Part shown: piece by piece, positions 36,729 through 44,786 of the stretch | Layout: each line of letters starts with the position of its first letter | Numbering within the stretch: position 1 is the stretch's first letter | NCBI GenBank assembly: GCA_045113775.1 | Contig: JBGUJH010000067.1 | Coordinates: 135,033-199,032 of the forward strand | Reading direction: 5' to 3' | Length of the DNA stretch: 64,000 bases | DNA from: CAG-791 sp045113775 | GTDB lineage: Bacteria > Bacillota > Clostridia > Lachnospirales > Lachnospiraceae | Notes under the pieces: generated by a model | The model's input: the letters and a program-made list of their open reading frames with translations, nothing else | The model's database searches: none | Told to the model about the DNA's origin: nothing | Translations under genes and position numbers: made by a program

Positions 36729-37391
36729 TCACTCTTGTACAATTCTCGTTATGAAGGACCTCCTGTGGATCGGGCAGGGCCCGAATTTCCTGATCGCGTC
36801 CATATGATCCTTGGTCCCGTATCCTTTATGCTTCGCAAAGCCGTACTCCGGATACTTCTCATCCATCTCTTCCATGATCCTGTCCCTGGTCACCTTGGCC
36901 AAAATAGAGGCCGCAGCAATGGAAAGACACTTGGCATCGCCCTTGACGACCGGCACCTGCGGGATCTGCACGCCCGGGATCGTCACTGCGTCATTGATGA
37001 GCACTGTGGGCTGAACCTTCAGCCCGCTGATCGCAAGGCGCATTGCCTCATAAGTTGCCTGCAGGATGTTGATCTCGTCGATCCGCGCAGGATCTACAAG
37101 GCCCACTGACCAGGCGAGTGCTTCCTCTTTGATCTGGTCGAATAACATGTCTCTCTTCGTGGCTGAAAGCTTCTTGGAGTCATTTAGATACAAAATATCG
37201 TGATCTGCAGGAAGGATGCATGCCCCGGCTGCCACCGGTCCTGCCAGCGGTCCCCTGCCTGCTTCGTCGATCCCGGCGATGACAAACAGGTCTGAGCCCA
37301 GAGCTTCCTTGGCCAAGCCGTTCTCGAACTCCCTCATTCCCCTGATCCGTTCCTTCTCAAGTTCCAGTTTAATCTTCTGTTTCTCAGTCAT
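36729..37391 (-). CDS. rnhB: Ribonuclease HII
   Basis: Cleaves RNA in RNA-DNA hybrids and removes misincorporated ribonucleotides. The catalytic start FVIAGIDEAGRGPLAGPVAAG (D-E pair) is at about residue 36; LNDSKKLSATKRD and KGDAKCLSIAAASILAKVTRD follow, the last carrying catalytic aspartates. 220 residues with a short N-terminal extension. AGGAGG precedes the start. Followed by the 63-bp repeat array and yraN. Confidence 0.96.
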   Translation of the reverse strand: MTEKQKIKLELEKERIRGMREFENGLAKEALGSDLFVIAGIDEAGRGPLAGPVAAGACILPADHDILYLNDSKKLSATKRDMLFDQIKEEALAWSVGLVDPARIDEINILQATYEAMRLAISGLKVQPTVLINDAVTIPGVQIPQVPVVKGDAKCLSIAAASILAKVTRDRIMEEMDEKYPEYGFAKHKGYGTKDHMDAIRKFGPCPIHRRSFITRIVQE

Positions 37392-37401
37392 TACATCCTC
37401 C

Positions 37402-37497
37402 TAAGGCTCACAAGAGCCGCAACGCCGCGCCGCGCCCAGGCTGCCTGAAAGGCAGCACCTTCCCAAGGCAGTGCCTTCCTCCTCGTACGCGTGTGCA
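37402..37497 (+). repeat. Full copy of dispersed GGCTCGC element
   Basis: Modules in order: AAGGCTCACAAGAGCC, GCAACGCCGCGCCGCG, GCTGCCTGAAAGGCAGC, C/T-rich gap, TACGCGTGTGCA. Immediately followed by another copy. Confidence 0.78.
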
Positions 37498-37502
37498 TTA
37501 TT

Positions 37503-37585
37503 CAAGGCTCGCAAAGCAAGCCGCAACGCCGCGCCGCGCGCGGTCTGCCCGCAAGGCAGCATTCACCTCTCCGCACGCGTGTGCA
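37503..37585 (+). repeat. Full copy of dispersed GGCTCGC element (tandem with previous)
   Basis: CAAGGCTCGCAAAGCAAGCC, GCAACGCCGCGCCGCG, TCTGCCCGCAAGGCAGC, C/T-rich gap, GCACGCGTGTGCAC. Same orientation as the copy at 37402-37497. Confidence 0.78.
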
Positions 37586-37632
37586 CAAAAAAGAAAAAAA
37601 CCCAGTCAGAACAGCCCACACTGCCTGACCGG
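37586..37632 (-). terminator. Intrinsic terminator after lepB
   Basis: Minus-strand stem CCGGTCAGGCAG paired with CTGTTCTGACTGG, followed by a long T-tract broken by one C. Confidence 0.8.
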
Positions 37633-37670
37633 AGCACAAATCTCAGTCGTTATGAATCCGCCGCCGGCAT

Positions 37671-38222
37671 TCACTTTCCCCTCAGCAGTCCGAACTGGTC
37701 AAAGGGATACAGACGCAGCCAGGCTCTTCCGATAATTATGGATCGAGGTATGTTTCCGACCTCCCCATAGCGGCTGTCCAGGCTGATCTCTCTGTTGTCT
37801 CCCAGAACGAAATACTCGTTGTCTCCGAGTTCGACCGGACCGCTCATTTCCTGCGGTCTAGTCTCGCCGTACCCGTAGTTCTCCTCGAGCACTTCGCCGT
37901 TAATATAGATCGTGCCGTCATCCGCGATCTCAACCGTCTCGCCGGGCATTCCGATGATCCTTTTTATGTAGAATTCGTTGACCGGTTCATGGGGAAAAAC
38001 GACGATGTCGAATCTCTCCGGCTCCCTGAAGCGGTAAGAGATCTTGTCCGTGATCAGCTGGTTTCCGTCCTCCAAGGTCGGCACCATGGAGCTTCCGATG
38101 ACTTCCGTCCGCTGTCCGACGTATCGGACTATGAGGAAAGAGATCAAGAGCACTGCTGCAATGTAGAGAACATTGGAGATTATGTCCTTGATCAATGCAT
38201 CTTTCTTCTCATTTTCTTTCAC
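37671..38222 (-). CDS. lepB: Type I signal peptidase
   Basis: Membrane serine peptidase that removes signal peptides of exported proteins. One N-terminal membrane helix (IISNVLYIAAVLLISFLIVRYV); catalytic Ser in GSSMVPTL and catalytic Lys in YIKRIIGMPGE; box E reads LGDNREISLDSRYG. The start is taken as the GTG at 38222, with GGGAGGGG just upstream; it overlaps the end of rbgA by about 14 bases. The product is 183 residues. A frame with a longer N-terminus exists (38252). Confidence 0.92.
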   Translation of the reverse strand: MKENEKKDALIKDIISNVLYIAAVLLISFLIVRYVGQRTEVIGSSMVPTLEDGNQLITDKISYRFREPERFDIVVFPHEPVNEFYIKRIIGMPGETVEIADDGTIYINGEVLEENYGYGETRPQEMSGPVELGDNEYFVLGDNREISLDSRYGEVGNIPRSIIIGRAWLRLYPFDQFGLLRGK

Positions 38223-39096
38223 TTTCGTCCCCTCCCTGCGGCGGCAATTCAAGAGTGATTCTTCCGGTCTTTCCGTTTCTGAAGTCGTCCAGGACCAGCT
38301 TGGATGCCCTCTGGTAGTCCGGTTCTCCGCCGGCTTTTAAGAGGTTGCGCGCCAGGGCGATCTTTGTAAGGAGCTGCACGTTGTCCATAGGAAATTCCCA
38401 CTTCTCTCCATCCTCAGGCGCGTACCTGCTGATCAGCAGAGACGGATATTCGCGCTGCAAAAAATCGAGCAGCTCAAGGGACAGCTCCTGCTCCTCCAGG
38501 AGTTCCTGCCGGATCGCGCCCGTCAGCGCCAGGTTTACCCCGACCTGTCTGTCCTCGAATTTCGGCCACAGAATGCCGGGCGTGTCGAGGAGTTCCAGAT
38601 TCTTGTTGAGACGGATCCACTGCTTGCCGCGCGTCACGCCAGGTTTGTTCCCGGTCTTGGCGCTGGCTTTTCCCGCAAAGGAGTTGATGAATGTGGACTT
38701 GCCCACATTAGGGATGCCGACGACCATGGCCCTGAGAGGACGTCCGACTATACCTCTGCGCTTATCCCTCTCTCTTTTGGCCGCGCATGCTTTTTCCACA
38801 TACGCTTTGATCTTCTCATTGGCTTTTCTGGTGCGCGCGTCCATGGCGATGACCATGAACCCTTTGTATTCAAAATATTTCTGGAACAGCGCTGTTCTTG
38901 CGGGATCCGCCATATCCGCCTTCGTCATCAGAAGGATCCTGGCTTTATTTCCGCACAGCGCATCAATATCCGGATTGCGGCTGCTCAGCGGGATTCTGGC
39001 GTCAGCCAGCTCGATCACCAGATCGACGAGTCCGATATTCTCCTGCATCATCCTGCGGGCCTTGGTCATATGCCCGGGATACCATTGATAGTCCAT
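38209..39096 (-). CDS. rbgA: Ribosome biogenesis GTPase RbgA (YlqF)
   Basis: Circularly permuted GTPase for late 50S assembly. Starts MDYQWYPGHMTKARRMMQENI; motif order is permuted with G4 (MTKAD, about residue 56) before G1 (GIPNVGKSTFIN, about 125) and G3 (DTPGILWP). C-terminal RNA-binding tail. 295 residues. Overlaps lepB, which follows. Confidence 0.96.
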   Translation of the reverse strand: MDYQWYPGHMTKARRMMQENIGLVDLVIELADARIPLSSRNPDIDALCGNKARILLMTKADMADPARTALFQKYFEYKGFMVIAMDARTRKANEKIKAYVEKACAAKRERDKRRGIVGRPLRAMVVGIPNVGKSTFINSFAGKASAKTGNKPGVTRGKQWIRLNKNLELLDTPGILWPKFEDRQVGVNLALTGAIRQELLEEQELSLELLDFLQREYPSLLISRYAPEDGEKWEFPMDNVQLLTKIALARNLLKAGGEPDYQRASKLVLDDFRNGKTGRITLELPPQGGDESERK

Positions 39097-39201
39097 CCGC
39101 CTTCCTCCCTTCTTAAATGTGTATTGAACTTAGGCTGCGTAAAACTGCGCCGTTTCGCCCGGAACCCTGCGGCTTCGGCCGGCGCTGCTCTTTCCGCCTA
39201 C

Positions 39202-39234
39202 AAAGAATGCCGCACTGTATTCACAGCGCGGCAT
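39202..39234 (-). terminator. Intrinsic terminator after rplS
   Basis: Minus-strand stem from 39234 to 39207 (12 bp, one G-A mismatch) with a GAAT loop and a short T-rich tail. Confidence 0.65.
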
Positions 39235-39256
39235 GCCTTAAATCCGATTTCAGTGA

Positions 39257-39610
39257 TCAGCGGTCGTTCAGAGCCTTTACCTTGGCCTTCTTGCCGCTCA
39301 GGCTGCGGAGGTAGTTGAGCTTCGCTCTTCTGACCTTACCACGTCTCACAACGTCAACCTTCTCAACGTTGGGGCTGTGCAGAGGCCATGTCTTCTCAAC
39401 ACCGATACCGCTGGATTCCTTGCGGACAGTGAAAGTAGTTCTGGGGCCGCCGCCCTGGATCTTGAGAACTGTTCCCTCGAAGATCTGGATTCTTTCGCGG
39501 TTACCCTCTTTGATCCTGTTGTGTACACGAACTGTGTCACCTACGTTGAACTGAGGAACTTCCTTCTTCAGCTGTTCATTTTCGAGTTCTTTGATGATTT
39601 CGTAATTCAT
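39257..39610 (-). CDS. rplS: 50S ribosomal protein L19
   Basis: Structural protein at the 30S/50S interface. The start at 39610 (MNYEIIKELENEQ, AAAGGAG upstream) gives 117 residues. Signatures: FNVGDTVRVHNRIKEGNRERIQ, FEGTVLKIQGGGPRTTFTVRK and VRRGKVRRAKLNYLRSLSGK. Follows trmD in the usual rimM-trmD-rplS order. Confidence 0.98.
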   Translation of the reverse strand: MNYEIIKELENEQLKKEVPQFNVGDTVRVHNRIKEGNRERIQIFEGTVLKIQGGGPRTTFTVRKESSGIGVEKTWPLHSPNVEKVDVVRRGKVRRAKLNYLRSLSGKKAKVKALNDR

Positions 39611-39754
39611 TTTAATCTCCTTTATACTGGGGACGTTCTTGCCGTCGTGCACCGCCTTACGGGCCACAGCAGAGGACCGTCTTCGATTTTGGATATGTTG
39701 TCAACGCAACATTAATAATTTAACACAACGAATGCAGATATGCAAGTCCCAATA

Positions 39755-40483
39755 TTACTTGCGTTTCTTCTCTTTTTTCTCTGCTTCGGGATGTTCTTCC
39801 ATGTACTTTTCATACAGGTCCGGTCTTCTCTCTTTTGTCCTTTGAAGCGACTGCTCCTTCCGCCACCGGTCCACTTTGGCGTGGTCGCCGGACAGAAGGA
39901 CCGCCGGGACCGCCTTGCCCATCCATACCTCAGGGCGCGAATACTGCGGATATTCCAGAAGCCCGTTCATGAACGAATCCGTATCCGCCGAGACGCCGTT
40001 TCCCAAAACTCCCGGGATCAGCCTCGATACCGTGTCAATGACTACCATCGCGGGCAGCTCGCCGCCCGTCAGGACATAGTCTCCGATCGAGATCTCGTCC
40101 GTCACGATCTCTTCCAGGACCCTTTCGTCAATACCTTCATAGTGGCCGCAGAGTATGATCAGATCCTCTTCCTGCGCCAGCTCCCGGGCTTTGCTCTGTG
40201 TAAAAATACTGCCCTGCGGTGTCATATAGACCACTCTGGCAGGCTTCCCCAGACCGCTCTGAACCGCCATGCACGCGTCATAGACGGGCTGCGCCTGCAT
40301 AAGCATGCCGGCTCCGCCGCCGTACGTGTAGTCGTCCACTTTCCTGTGTTTGTTCGCAGCGTAGTCCCGTATATTCACAGCGTTGAGACTGACCAGTCCT
40401 TTCTGCATAGCCCGGCCGGTTATGCTGGTGCCCAGTCCCTGTTCGATCATCTCCGGAAAAAGAGTCAAAACATGAAAATTCAT
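39755..40483 (-). CDS. trmD: tRNA (guanine-37-N1)-methyltransferase
   Basis: SPOUT methyltransferase that modifies G37 of tRNAs with G36, preventing frameshifts. Starts MNFHVLTLFPEMIEQG; AdoMet knot region includes LCGHYEGIDERVLEEIV and SIGDYVLTGGELPAMVVID; VPAVLLSGDHAKVDRWR follows. 242 residues. Overlaps the rimM stop by four bases. Confidence 0.97.
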   Translation of the reverse strand: MNFHVLTLFPEMIEQGLGTSITGRAMQKGLVSLNAVNIRDYAANKHRKVDDYTYGGGAGMLMQAQPVYDACMAVQSGLGKPARVVYMTPQGSIFTQSKARELAQEEDLIILCGHYEGIDERVLEEIVTDEISIGDYVLTGGELPAMVVIDTVSRLIPGVLGNGVSADTDSFMNGLLEYPQYSRPEVWMGKAVPAVLLSGDHAKVDRWRKEQSLQRTKERRPDLYEKYMEEHPEAEKKEKKRK

Positions 40484-40992
40484 AGATTCTCCAGTCCGGG
40501 AAGAAGGTGAACTTTCATTGTTCCCTCTTCCAGATTTACGTCGAGGATGCAGTCGGGGATAGCAGGGATCAGAATGCTCTTTCCCCCATCGCCGCGCACA
40601 TCATATACATTATTGGCGCCGGTCTCGATCACGTCCTTGATCTCGCCCAGCTCTCTGCCGTCGTCCGCAGTGACTTTAAGTCCCAGCAGATCGGGGATAA
40701 AATATTCCCCTTCCTCAAGTTCGTACGCGTCCTCTCTCGGAATCAGGAGCTCCGCTCCCTTGAGTCTCTCGACATCCTCGATCCTGTCCATTGTCTCAAA
40801 GCCCAGGATCACAAATTTCTTAAAGAATTTGACGCTTCGGATCTTAAGAATTCTCTCCTCGCGCCCTGTGTCCATGATGACCTGCTTCAGGTCCAGGAAT
40901 CTCCTCGGCTCGTCTGTCGTAGGAAATATCTTGACCTCTCCGCGCAGTCCGTGCGTTCCGGCGATCACGCCTACTCTAAATCTTGATACCAT
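40480..40992 (-). CDS. rimM: 16S rRNA processing protein RimM
   Basis: Assembly factor for the 30S head that binds S19. N-terminal half: VGVIAGTHGLRGEVKIFPTTDEP; C-terminal PRC-barrel: YFIPDLLGLKVTADDGRELGEIKDV and ILIPAIPDCILDVNLEEGTM. 170 residues. Preceded by a terminator and a weak promoter-like TATAAT, so the rimM-trmD-rplS part may be a separate transcript. Confidence 0.95.
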   Translation of the reverse strand: MVSRFRVGVIAGTHGLRGEVKIFPTTDEPRRFLDLKQVIMDTGREERILKIRSVKFFKKFVILGFETMDRIEDVERLKGAELLIPREDAYELEEGEYFIPDLLGLKVTADDGRELGEIKDVIETGANNVYDVRGDGGKSILIPAIPDCILDVNLEEGTMKVHLLPGLENL

Positions 40993-41045
40993 GTTTTCCT
41001 TTTTTCAGGCACCCTGCTTTTTATTATAGAAGGGTTCCTTCTGAG

Positions 41046-41076
41046 ATAAAAAGACGGCAGCGATTAACCGCTGCCG
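41046..41076 (-). terminator. Intrinsic terminator after the KH-protein gene
   Basis: An 8-bp perfect stem (41055-41062 with 41069-41076), loop of 6, then TCTTTTT on minus. Splits the SRP/S16 group from rimM-trmD-rplS. Confidence 0.85.
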
Positions 41077-41104
41077 CCGCACAATAAGCTATTCAATCGG
41101 CTGC

Positions 41105-41332
41105 TCAGTCGATGTCCACATCCACTCTGATATCCTCTCTGGAGGCTGCAGCCTTGACGACAGAACGGATCGCTTTCGCGATTCTGCCCTGTTTGCCAAT
41201 GACTTTGCCCATGTCAGAAGGTGCGACATGAAGCTGGATCCGGATGTTCTTGCCCTCCTGCGTCTGCGTGACGACAACGTCATCGGGATGATCGACAAGC
41301 GCCTTGGCGATCAATTCAACTAATTCTCTCAT
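41105..41332 (-). CDS. khpA: KH-domain RNA-binding protein (YlqC/KhpA)
   Basis: Small RNA-binding protein, 75 residues, starting MRELVELIAKALVDHPDDVVV and containing the KH loop region DMGKVIGKQGRIAKAIRSVVKAAA. Homologues (KhpA) act with KhpB in RNA binding and cell-size control. Lies between rpsP and rimM as in most Firmicutes. Confidence 0.93.
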   Translation of the reverse strand: MRELVELIAKALVDHPDDVVVTQTQEGKNIRIQLHVAPSDMGKVIGKQGRIAKAIRSVVKAAASREDIRVDVDID

Positions 41333-41389
41333 AAATATTCCTTCCGACTGTCAGGTCCGAACTTTAGTGATCATTACAAATGATCTCAA

Positions 41390-41632
41390 TTATTTAACTC
41401 CGGCCTGCTTGAACAGCTTCTTAACAACAGTAGTGGGCTGTGCGCCGTTGGCGATCCACTTCTTTGCTGCTTCAGCATCAACCTTTACTTCTGCGGGATC
41501 AGTATTGGGATTGTAGGTTCCGATCTCCTCGATTGCTCTGCCGTTTCTGGGTGTGGATGCCTCAGCTACCACGATTCTGTACATCGGTACCTTCTTCTCG
41601 CCGATTCTCTTCAATCTGATCTTAACTGCCAT
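41390..41632 (-). CDS. rpsP: 30S ribosomal protein S16
   Basis: Structural protein of the 30S body. Starts MAVKIRLKRIGEKKVPMYRIVVAEA and continues PRNGRAIEEIGTYNPNTDPAEVKVD; 80 residues, normal. Follows ffh with a 128-base gap. Confidence 0.98.
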   Translation of the reverse strand: MAVKIRLKRIGEKKVPMYRIVVAEASTPRNGRAIEEIGTYNPNTDPAEVKVDAEAAKKWIANGAQPTTVVKKLFKQAGVK

Positions 41633-41760
41633 GACTTTGATTTCCTCCTTAAGAAAATTAATGCTTTTTTGATGTGTCCTTTGTCTTATCAGTGCAGGAC
41701 ACGATATTTTGAACAGAATAACTTCTGATTCATACTATTGAATACGGGCTGACCGGGAGA

Positions 41761-43164
41761 TCAGAAGGGGAATCCCCCTCTTCTTCCCATTCCGCCGTAA
41801 CCGCCCATGCCGCCCATACCGCCGAAGGGATTTGCATTCCTGCCTCTCTTTCCCTTCTTGCCGCCGGCCTGCTTCATCATCTTGGACATCTGGTTGAACT
41901 GTTTGATAAAGCGGTTGACATCCGCGATGTCGTTTCCGGAACCCTTGGCGATCCTGTACTTTCTCTGGGGCGTGAGGAGCTTGGGATTCATCCTCTCCTC
42001 GGGCGTCATGCTCAGGACGATCGCCTCTGTGCGCTTGAGCTGTTTGTCATCGATGATGCTCTCGAGCTGGTCCTTCTTGATCCCGAGACCGGGAAGCATT
42101 CCCAGAACGCTGGAAAGACCGCCCATCTTCCTCATCTGCTTGAGGCTGTTGAGGTAGTCGTTGAAATCGAACTTTCCCTTTTTGAGGTGCGACACCATGT
42201 CGCGGCTCTCCTGCTCATCCTGCTTGTCAAGTGCCTGCTGGGCCTTGTCGATGAGAGTGAGCACATCGCCCATGCCGAGGATCCTGCCCGCCATTCGGTC
42301 GGGATAGAACTGTTCGAGGTCTGACAGCTTCTCGCCCATACCTACGTACAGGATAGGCTTGCCTGTGACCGCCTTGATCGACAGGGCTGCACCGCCTCTG
42401 GTGTCGCCGTCCATCTTGGCGAGGATCACGCCGTCTACGCCGACTTTGTCATCGAAAGTCTTTGCTACATTGACGGCTTCCTGACCGGTCATGGCGTCAA
42501 CGACCAGGATCGTCTGGTGTACTGTGACCGCCTTCTTGATGTCCTCGAGCTCTTTCATCATCTCCTCGTCGATCTGCAGACGTCCTGCAGTATCGAGGAT
42601 GACGAGATTCTCCTTATTCTTGGCTGCATGCTCAATCGCCGCCTTGGCAATGTCGGCGGGTTTGTGCCTGTCGCCCATCGTGAAAACTTCGACGCCCTGT
42701 TTCTCTCCGTTGACCTGCAGCTGTTTGATCGCTGCCGGGCGATAAATATCAAGGGCGACCAGCAGGGGTTTCTTGCCCTTCTGCTTAAATTTGCCGGCGA
42801 TCTTCGCGGCAGTCGTTGTCTTACCTGCACCCTGCAGACCGACCATCATGATGACTGTCATCTGCTTGCCGGGCTGCAGCTGGAGCTCAGTGGTTTCGCT
42901 CCCCATCAGCTCGGTCATCTCCTCATTTACGATCTTGATGACCATCTGGGCGGGGTTGAGACCGCTCATGACTTCTTCGCCGACTGCTCTCTCCTGTACG
43001 GAGTTGACAAACTGTTTTACCACCTTGAAGTTGACGTCTGCTTCGAGCAGAGCCATCTTGACTTCGCGCATAGCGGCCTTGACATCGCTCTCTGTGAGCT
43101 TTCCCTTGCCGCTCAGTTTGCTGAATATGCTGTTTAGCTTTTCTGTTAAGCTGTCAAATGCCAT
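41761..43164 (-). CDS. ffh: Signal recognition particle protein Ffh (SRP54)
   Basis: GTPase that binds signal sequences and 4.5S/6S RNA and docks with FtsY. N domain MAFDSLTEKLNSIFSKLSGKG; G domain with GLQGAGKTTTAAKIAG (about 108), DTAGRLQIDEEMM and TKMDGDTRGGAALS-type motif (AKMDGDTRGGAALS); methionine-rich M domain ending in a glycine-rich tail. 467 residues. Preceded by its regulator-like partner YlxM. Confidence 0.97.
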   Translation of the reverse strand: MAFDSLTEKLNSIFSKLSGKGKLTESDVKAAMREVKMALLEADVNFKVVKQFVNSVQERAVGEEVMSGLNPAQMVIKIVNEEMTELMGSETTELQLQPGKQMTVIMMVGLQGAGKTTTAAKIAGKFKQKGKKPLLVALDIYRPAAIKQLQVNGEKQGVEVFTMGDRHKPADIAKAAIEHAAKNKENLVILDTAGRLQIDEEMMKELEDIKKAVTVHQTILVVDAMTGQEAVNVAKTFDDKVGVDGVILAKMDGDTRGGAALSIKAVTGKPILYVGMGEKLSDLEQFYPDRMAGRILGMGDVLTLIDKAQQALDKQDEQESRDMVSHLKKGKFDFNDYLNSLKQMRKMGGLSSVLGMLPGLGIKKDQLESIIDDKQLKRTEAIVLSMTPEERMNPKLLTPQRKYRIAKGSGNDIADVNRFIKQFNQMSKMMKQAGGKKGKRGRNANPFGGMGGMGGYGGMGRRGGFPF

Positions 43165-43227
43165 ATAGACGTTCCTCTGAATATGTGTGGTTTGAGGGGC
43201 CGCTCATACGGTTCTGCCTTCAGCAGC

Positions 43228-43572
43228 TCAGGATTCCAGATCTTTACAGATCTCTTCCGCGATCCCGAGGAGCACTGAGGCCTGCGTCTGGGGAATCTCC
43301 CCTGAGAAGGCCATTTTCCTCAGCTTGTCGGCGGACTCCCTGATCCTGTCAAAACGCCGGATCATACCGAGCTTTTTCTCATACTCGCGCATGATCACCG
43401 TACATCTTCTCACAAGATCATGCACCGCCTGCTTGCTGACGCCTTCCGTCTCAGCGACCTCATTTAATGATAAATTCTCATAGACGACCTTCTCGTATAT
43501 CTTCTGCTGATGCCCGGTGAGAAGCGAGCCGTAAAAATCGTACAGAAGGCCCTGTTCAACGATCTTTTCCAT
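43228..43572 (-). CDS. ylxM: YlxM family DNA-binding protein, SRP-associated
   Basis: Small helix-turn-helix protein usually encoded before ffh and reported to stimulate SRP function in streptococci. The start at 43572 (MEKIVEQGLLYDFYGSLLTG) gives 114 residues and sits just after the promoter at 43583-43611. HTH: LSLNEVAETEGVSKQAVHDLV. The frame opens further upstream but would run through the promoter and a hairpin. Confidence 0.92.
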   Translation of the reverse strand: MEKIVEQGLLYDFYGSLLTGHQQKIYEKVVYENLSLNEVAETEGVSKQAVHDLVRRCTVIMREYEKKLGMIRRFDRIRESADKLRKMAFSGEIPQTQASVLLGIAEEICKDLES

Positions 43573-43582
43573 CACCTGACCT

Positions 43583-43611
43583 ATATTACATTCACAATAG
43601 CGAAGTGTCAA
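43583..43611 (-). promoter_or_regulatory. Promoter of ylxM-ffh-rpsP
   Basis: Minus-strand consensus -35 TTGACA (43606-43611) and -10 TAATAT (43583-43588), 17-base spacer. The start point would fall very close to the ATG, giving an extremely short leader. Confidence 0.75.
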
Positions 43612-43647
43612 GTGTTTTTTCTTTACTCGCGAAGCTCCTTCGGACGC

Positions 43648-43682
43648 CACAGTCCCGAAATGCAAAGCATTTTGGGACTGTG
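43648..43682. other. 16-bp intergenic hairpin
   Basis: Near-perfect inverted repeat (arms 43648-43663 and 43667-43682, one G-T) with an AAA loop and no T-tail on minus. Placed ten bases after the GH25 stop; possibly a transcript 3' end stabiliser or a Rho-type end. Confidence 0.55.
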
Positions 43683-43692
43683 ATGCCGGATT

Positions 43693-44739
43693 CTATTCCG
43701 CAGTTACGCTCAGATCCAGCGCCACATCCCCTTCAATACCGTCTACAGTTCCTTTCAGACTGTACTGCCAGCATCTGAATTTGTAGGGGAAATACAGGTA
43801 ATCGCCGTAGTCCGCGATCCACTTGTCGAACTCCTCCAGTTCGCTCATGTTCAGGAGCATGTGGAAAGCCGCCGTATTGGCATAGATCACGGGCTCATAT
43901 CCCGCCTTCTTGATCTTGGAACAAAAAGCCTTGACCCCCTGCGTCCACTCTTCTCTTGTATGGCCGCTGAGAGAGCTGGAGTTGTCGGGGATCTGCACGC
44001 GCACCGCGATGGGCGCTCCCATCTCCTGCTGCGTCATTCCCAGATGTTCCAGAACAAAATCCGCGATCTTCCCTGCGTCCTCTTCTTTCGCCGCGTCCAG
44101 GTCCACATAGCATCCGGTCCGGATCCCGACGGACTTGGCGCCTTTCATGTTCTCTTCAAACAGTTCGTCCTGTTCAAGTTCTCCTTCGCTGTTTCTGACA
44201 ACGGCCCGGATCATCGCGAACGCGATCCTGTCCTCCGCCACTTTGGTCCAGTCGATCTCCCCGTTCAGGGAAGAGACGTCGACGCCTCTGTTGACTTTAA
44301 CGTTCGGGTCCTCTCCGATGTATTCCATTCCGCCGTTCTCAACGAGCTTGAAATCCGTGGCAGAAAAAGGATTCGTCTGCAGGTTTCTGTCTACAGGATA
44401 GAAATAGTACCTGCCTTCCCACATGACGACAAGATCTCCCGGGAACAGGTCGCGGAGCATGGAGATCGTGCTGTTGCCGGACTCAAAGGAAGACTGTATG
44501 TCGAGAAGGATCCTGTTGCGCTCCTGCTGGGCCGCCTCATATTTGATCTTCTCGATCTGTCCGTCCGTGTAGACCGTTCCCTCGACCTTCGTCTCGTTTC
44601 GCATCCTTTCAAGGCGAACGAACAGGATCACCGTCATTGCCAGAGAAGCCGCTGTGATCATGCACATAAAAAGGATGTTCAAAAAATAGAACACCTTCCT
44701 GTGATTCGAATTTGATTTATCAGTTTCCCTTTTTTCCAT
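43693..44739 (-). CDS. Membrane-anchored glycoside hydrolase family 25-like protein
   Basis: Probable cell-wall muramidase anchored by an N-terminal helix (residues ~17-40). The GH25 barrel starts GVDVSSLNGEIDWTKV (the DxS-type strand, about residue 152) and continues with FAMIRAV, GIRTGCYVDLDAAKEED, GYEPVIYANTAAF and CRCWQY-like (FRCWQYS). Active-site acids are not placed with certainty; the usual DxE after strand 4 reads VDLDAA, so activity may be altered. A ~100-residue coiled region lies between helix and barrel. Between ilvA and ylxM. Confidence 0.8.
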   Translation of the reverse strand: MEKRETDKSNSNHRKVFYFLNILFMCMITAASLAMTVILFVRLERMRNETKVEGTVYTDGQIEKIKYEAAQQERNRILLDIQSSFESGNSTISMLRDLFPGDLVVMWEGRYYFYPVDRNLQTNPFSATDFKLVENGGMEYIGEDPNVKVNRGVDVSSLNGEIDWTKVAEDRIAFAMIRAVVRNSEGELEQDELFEENMKGAKSVGIRTGCYVDLDAAKEEDAGKIADFVLEHLGMTQQEMGAPIAVRVQIPDNSSSLSGHTREEWTQGVKAFCSKIKKAGYEPVIYANTAAFHMLLNMSELEEFDKWIADYGDYLYFPYKFRCWQYSLKGTVDGIEGDVALDLSVTAE

Positions 44740-44786
44740 TTCAATGCTCCCGGAAATGTCCTCAGAACTCTGCTCGGATAATCCCT

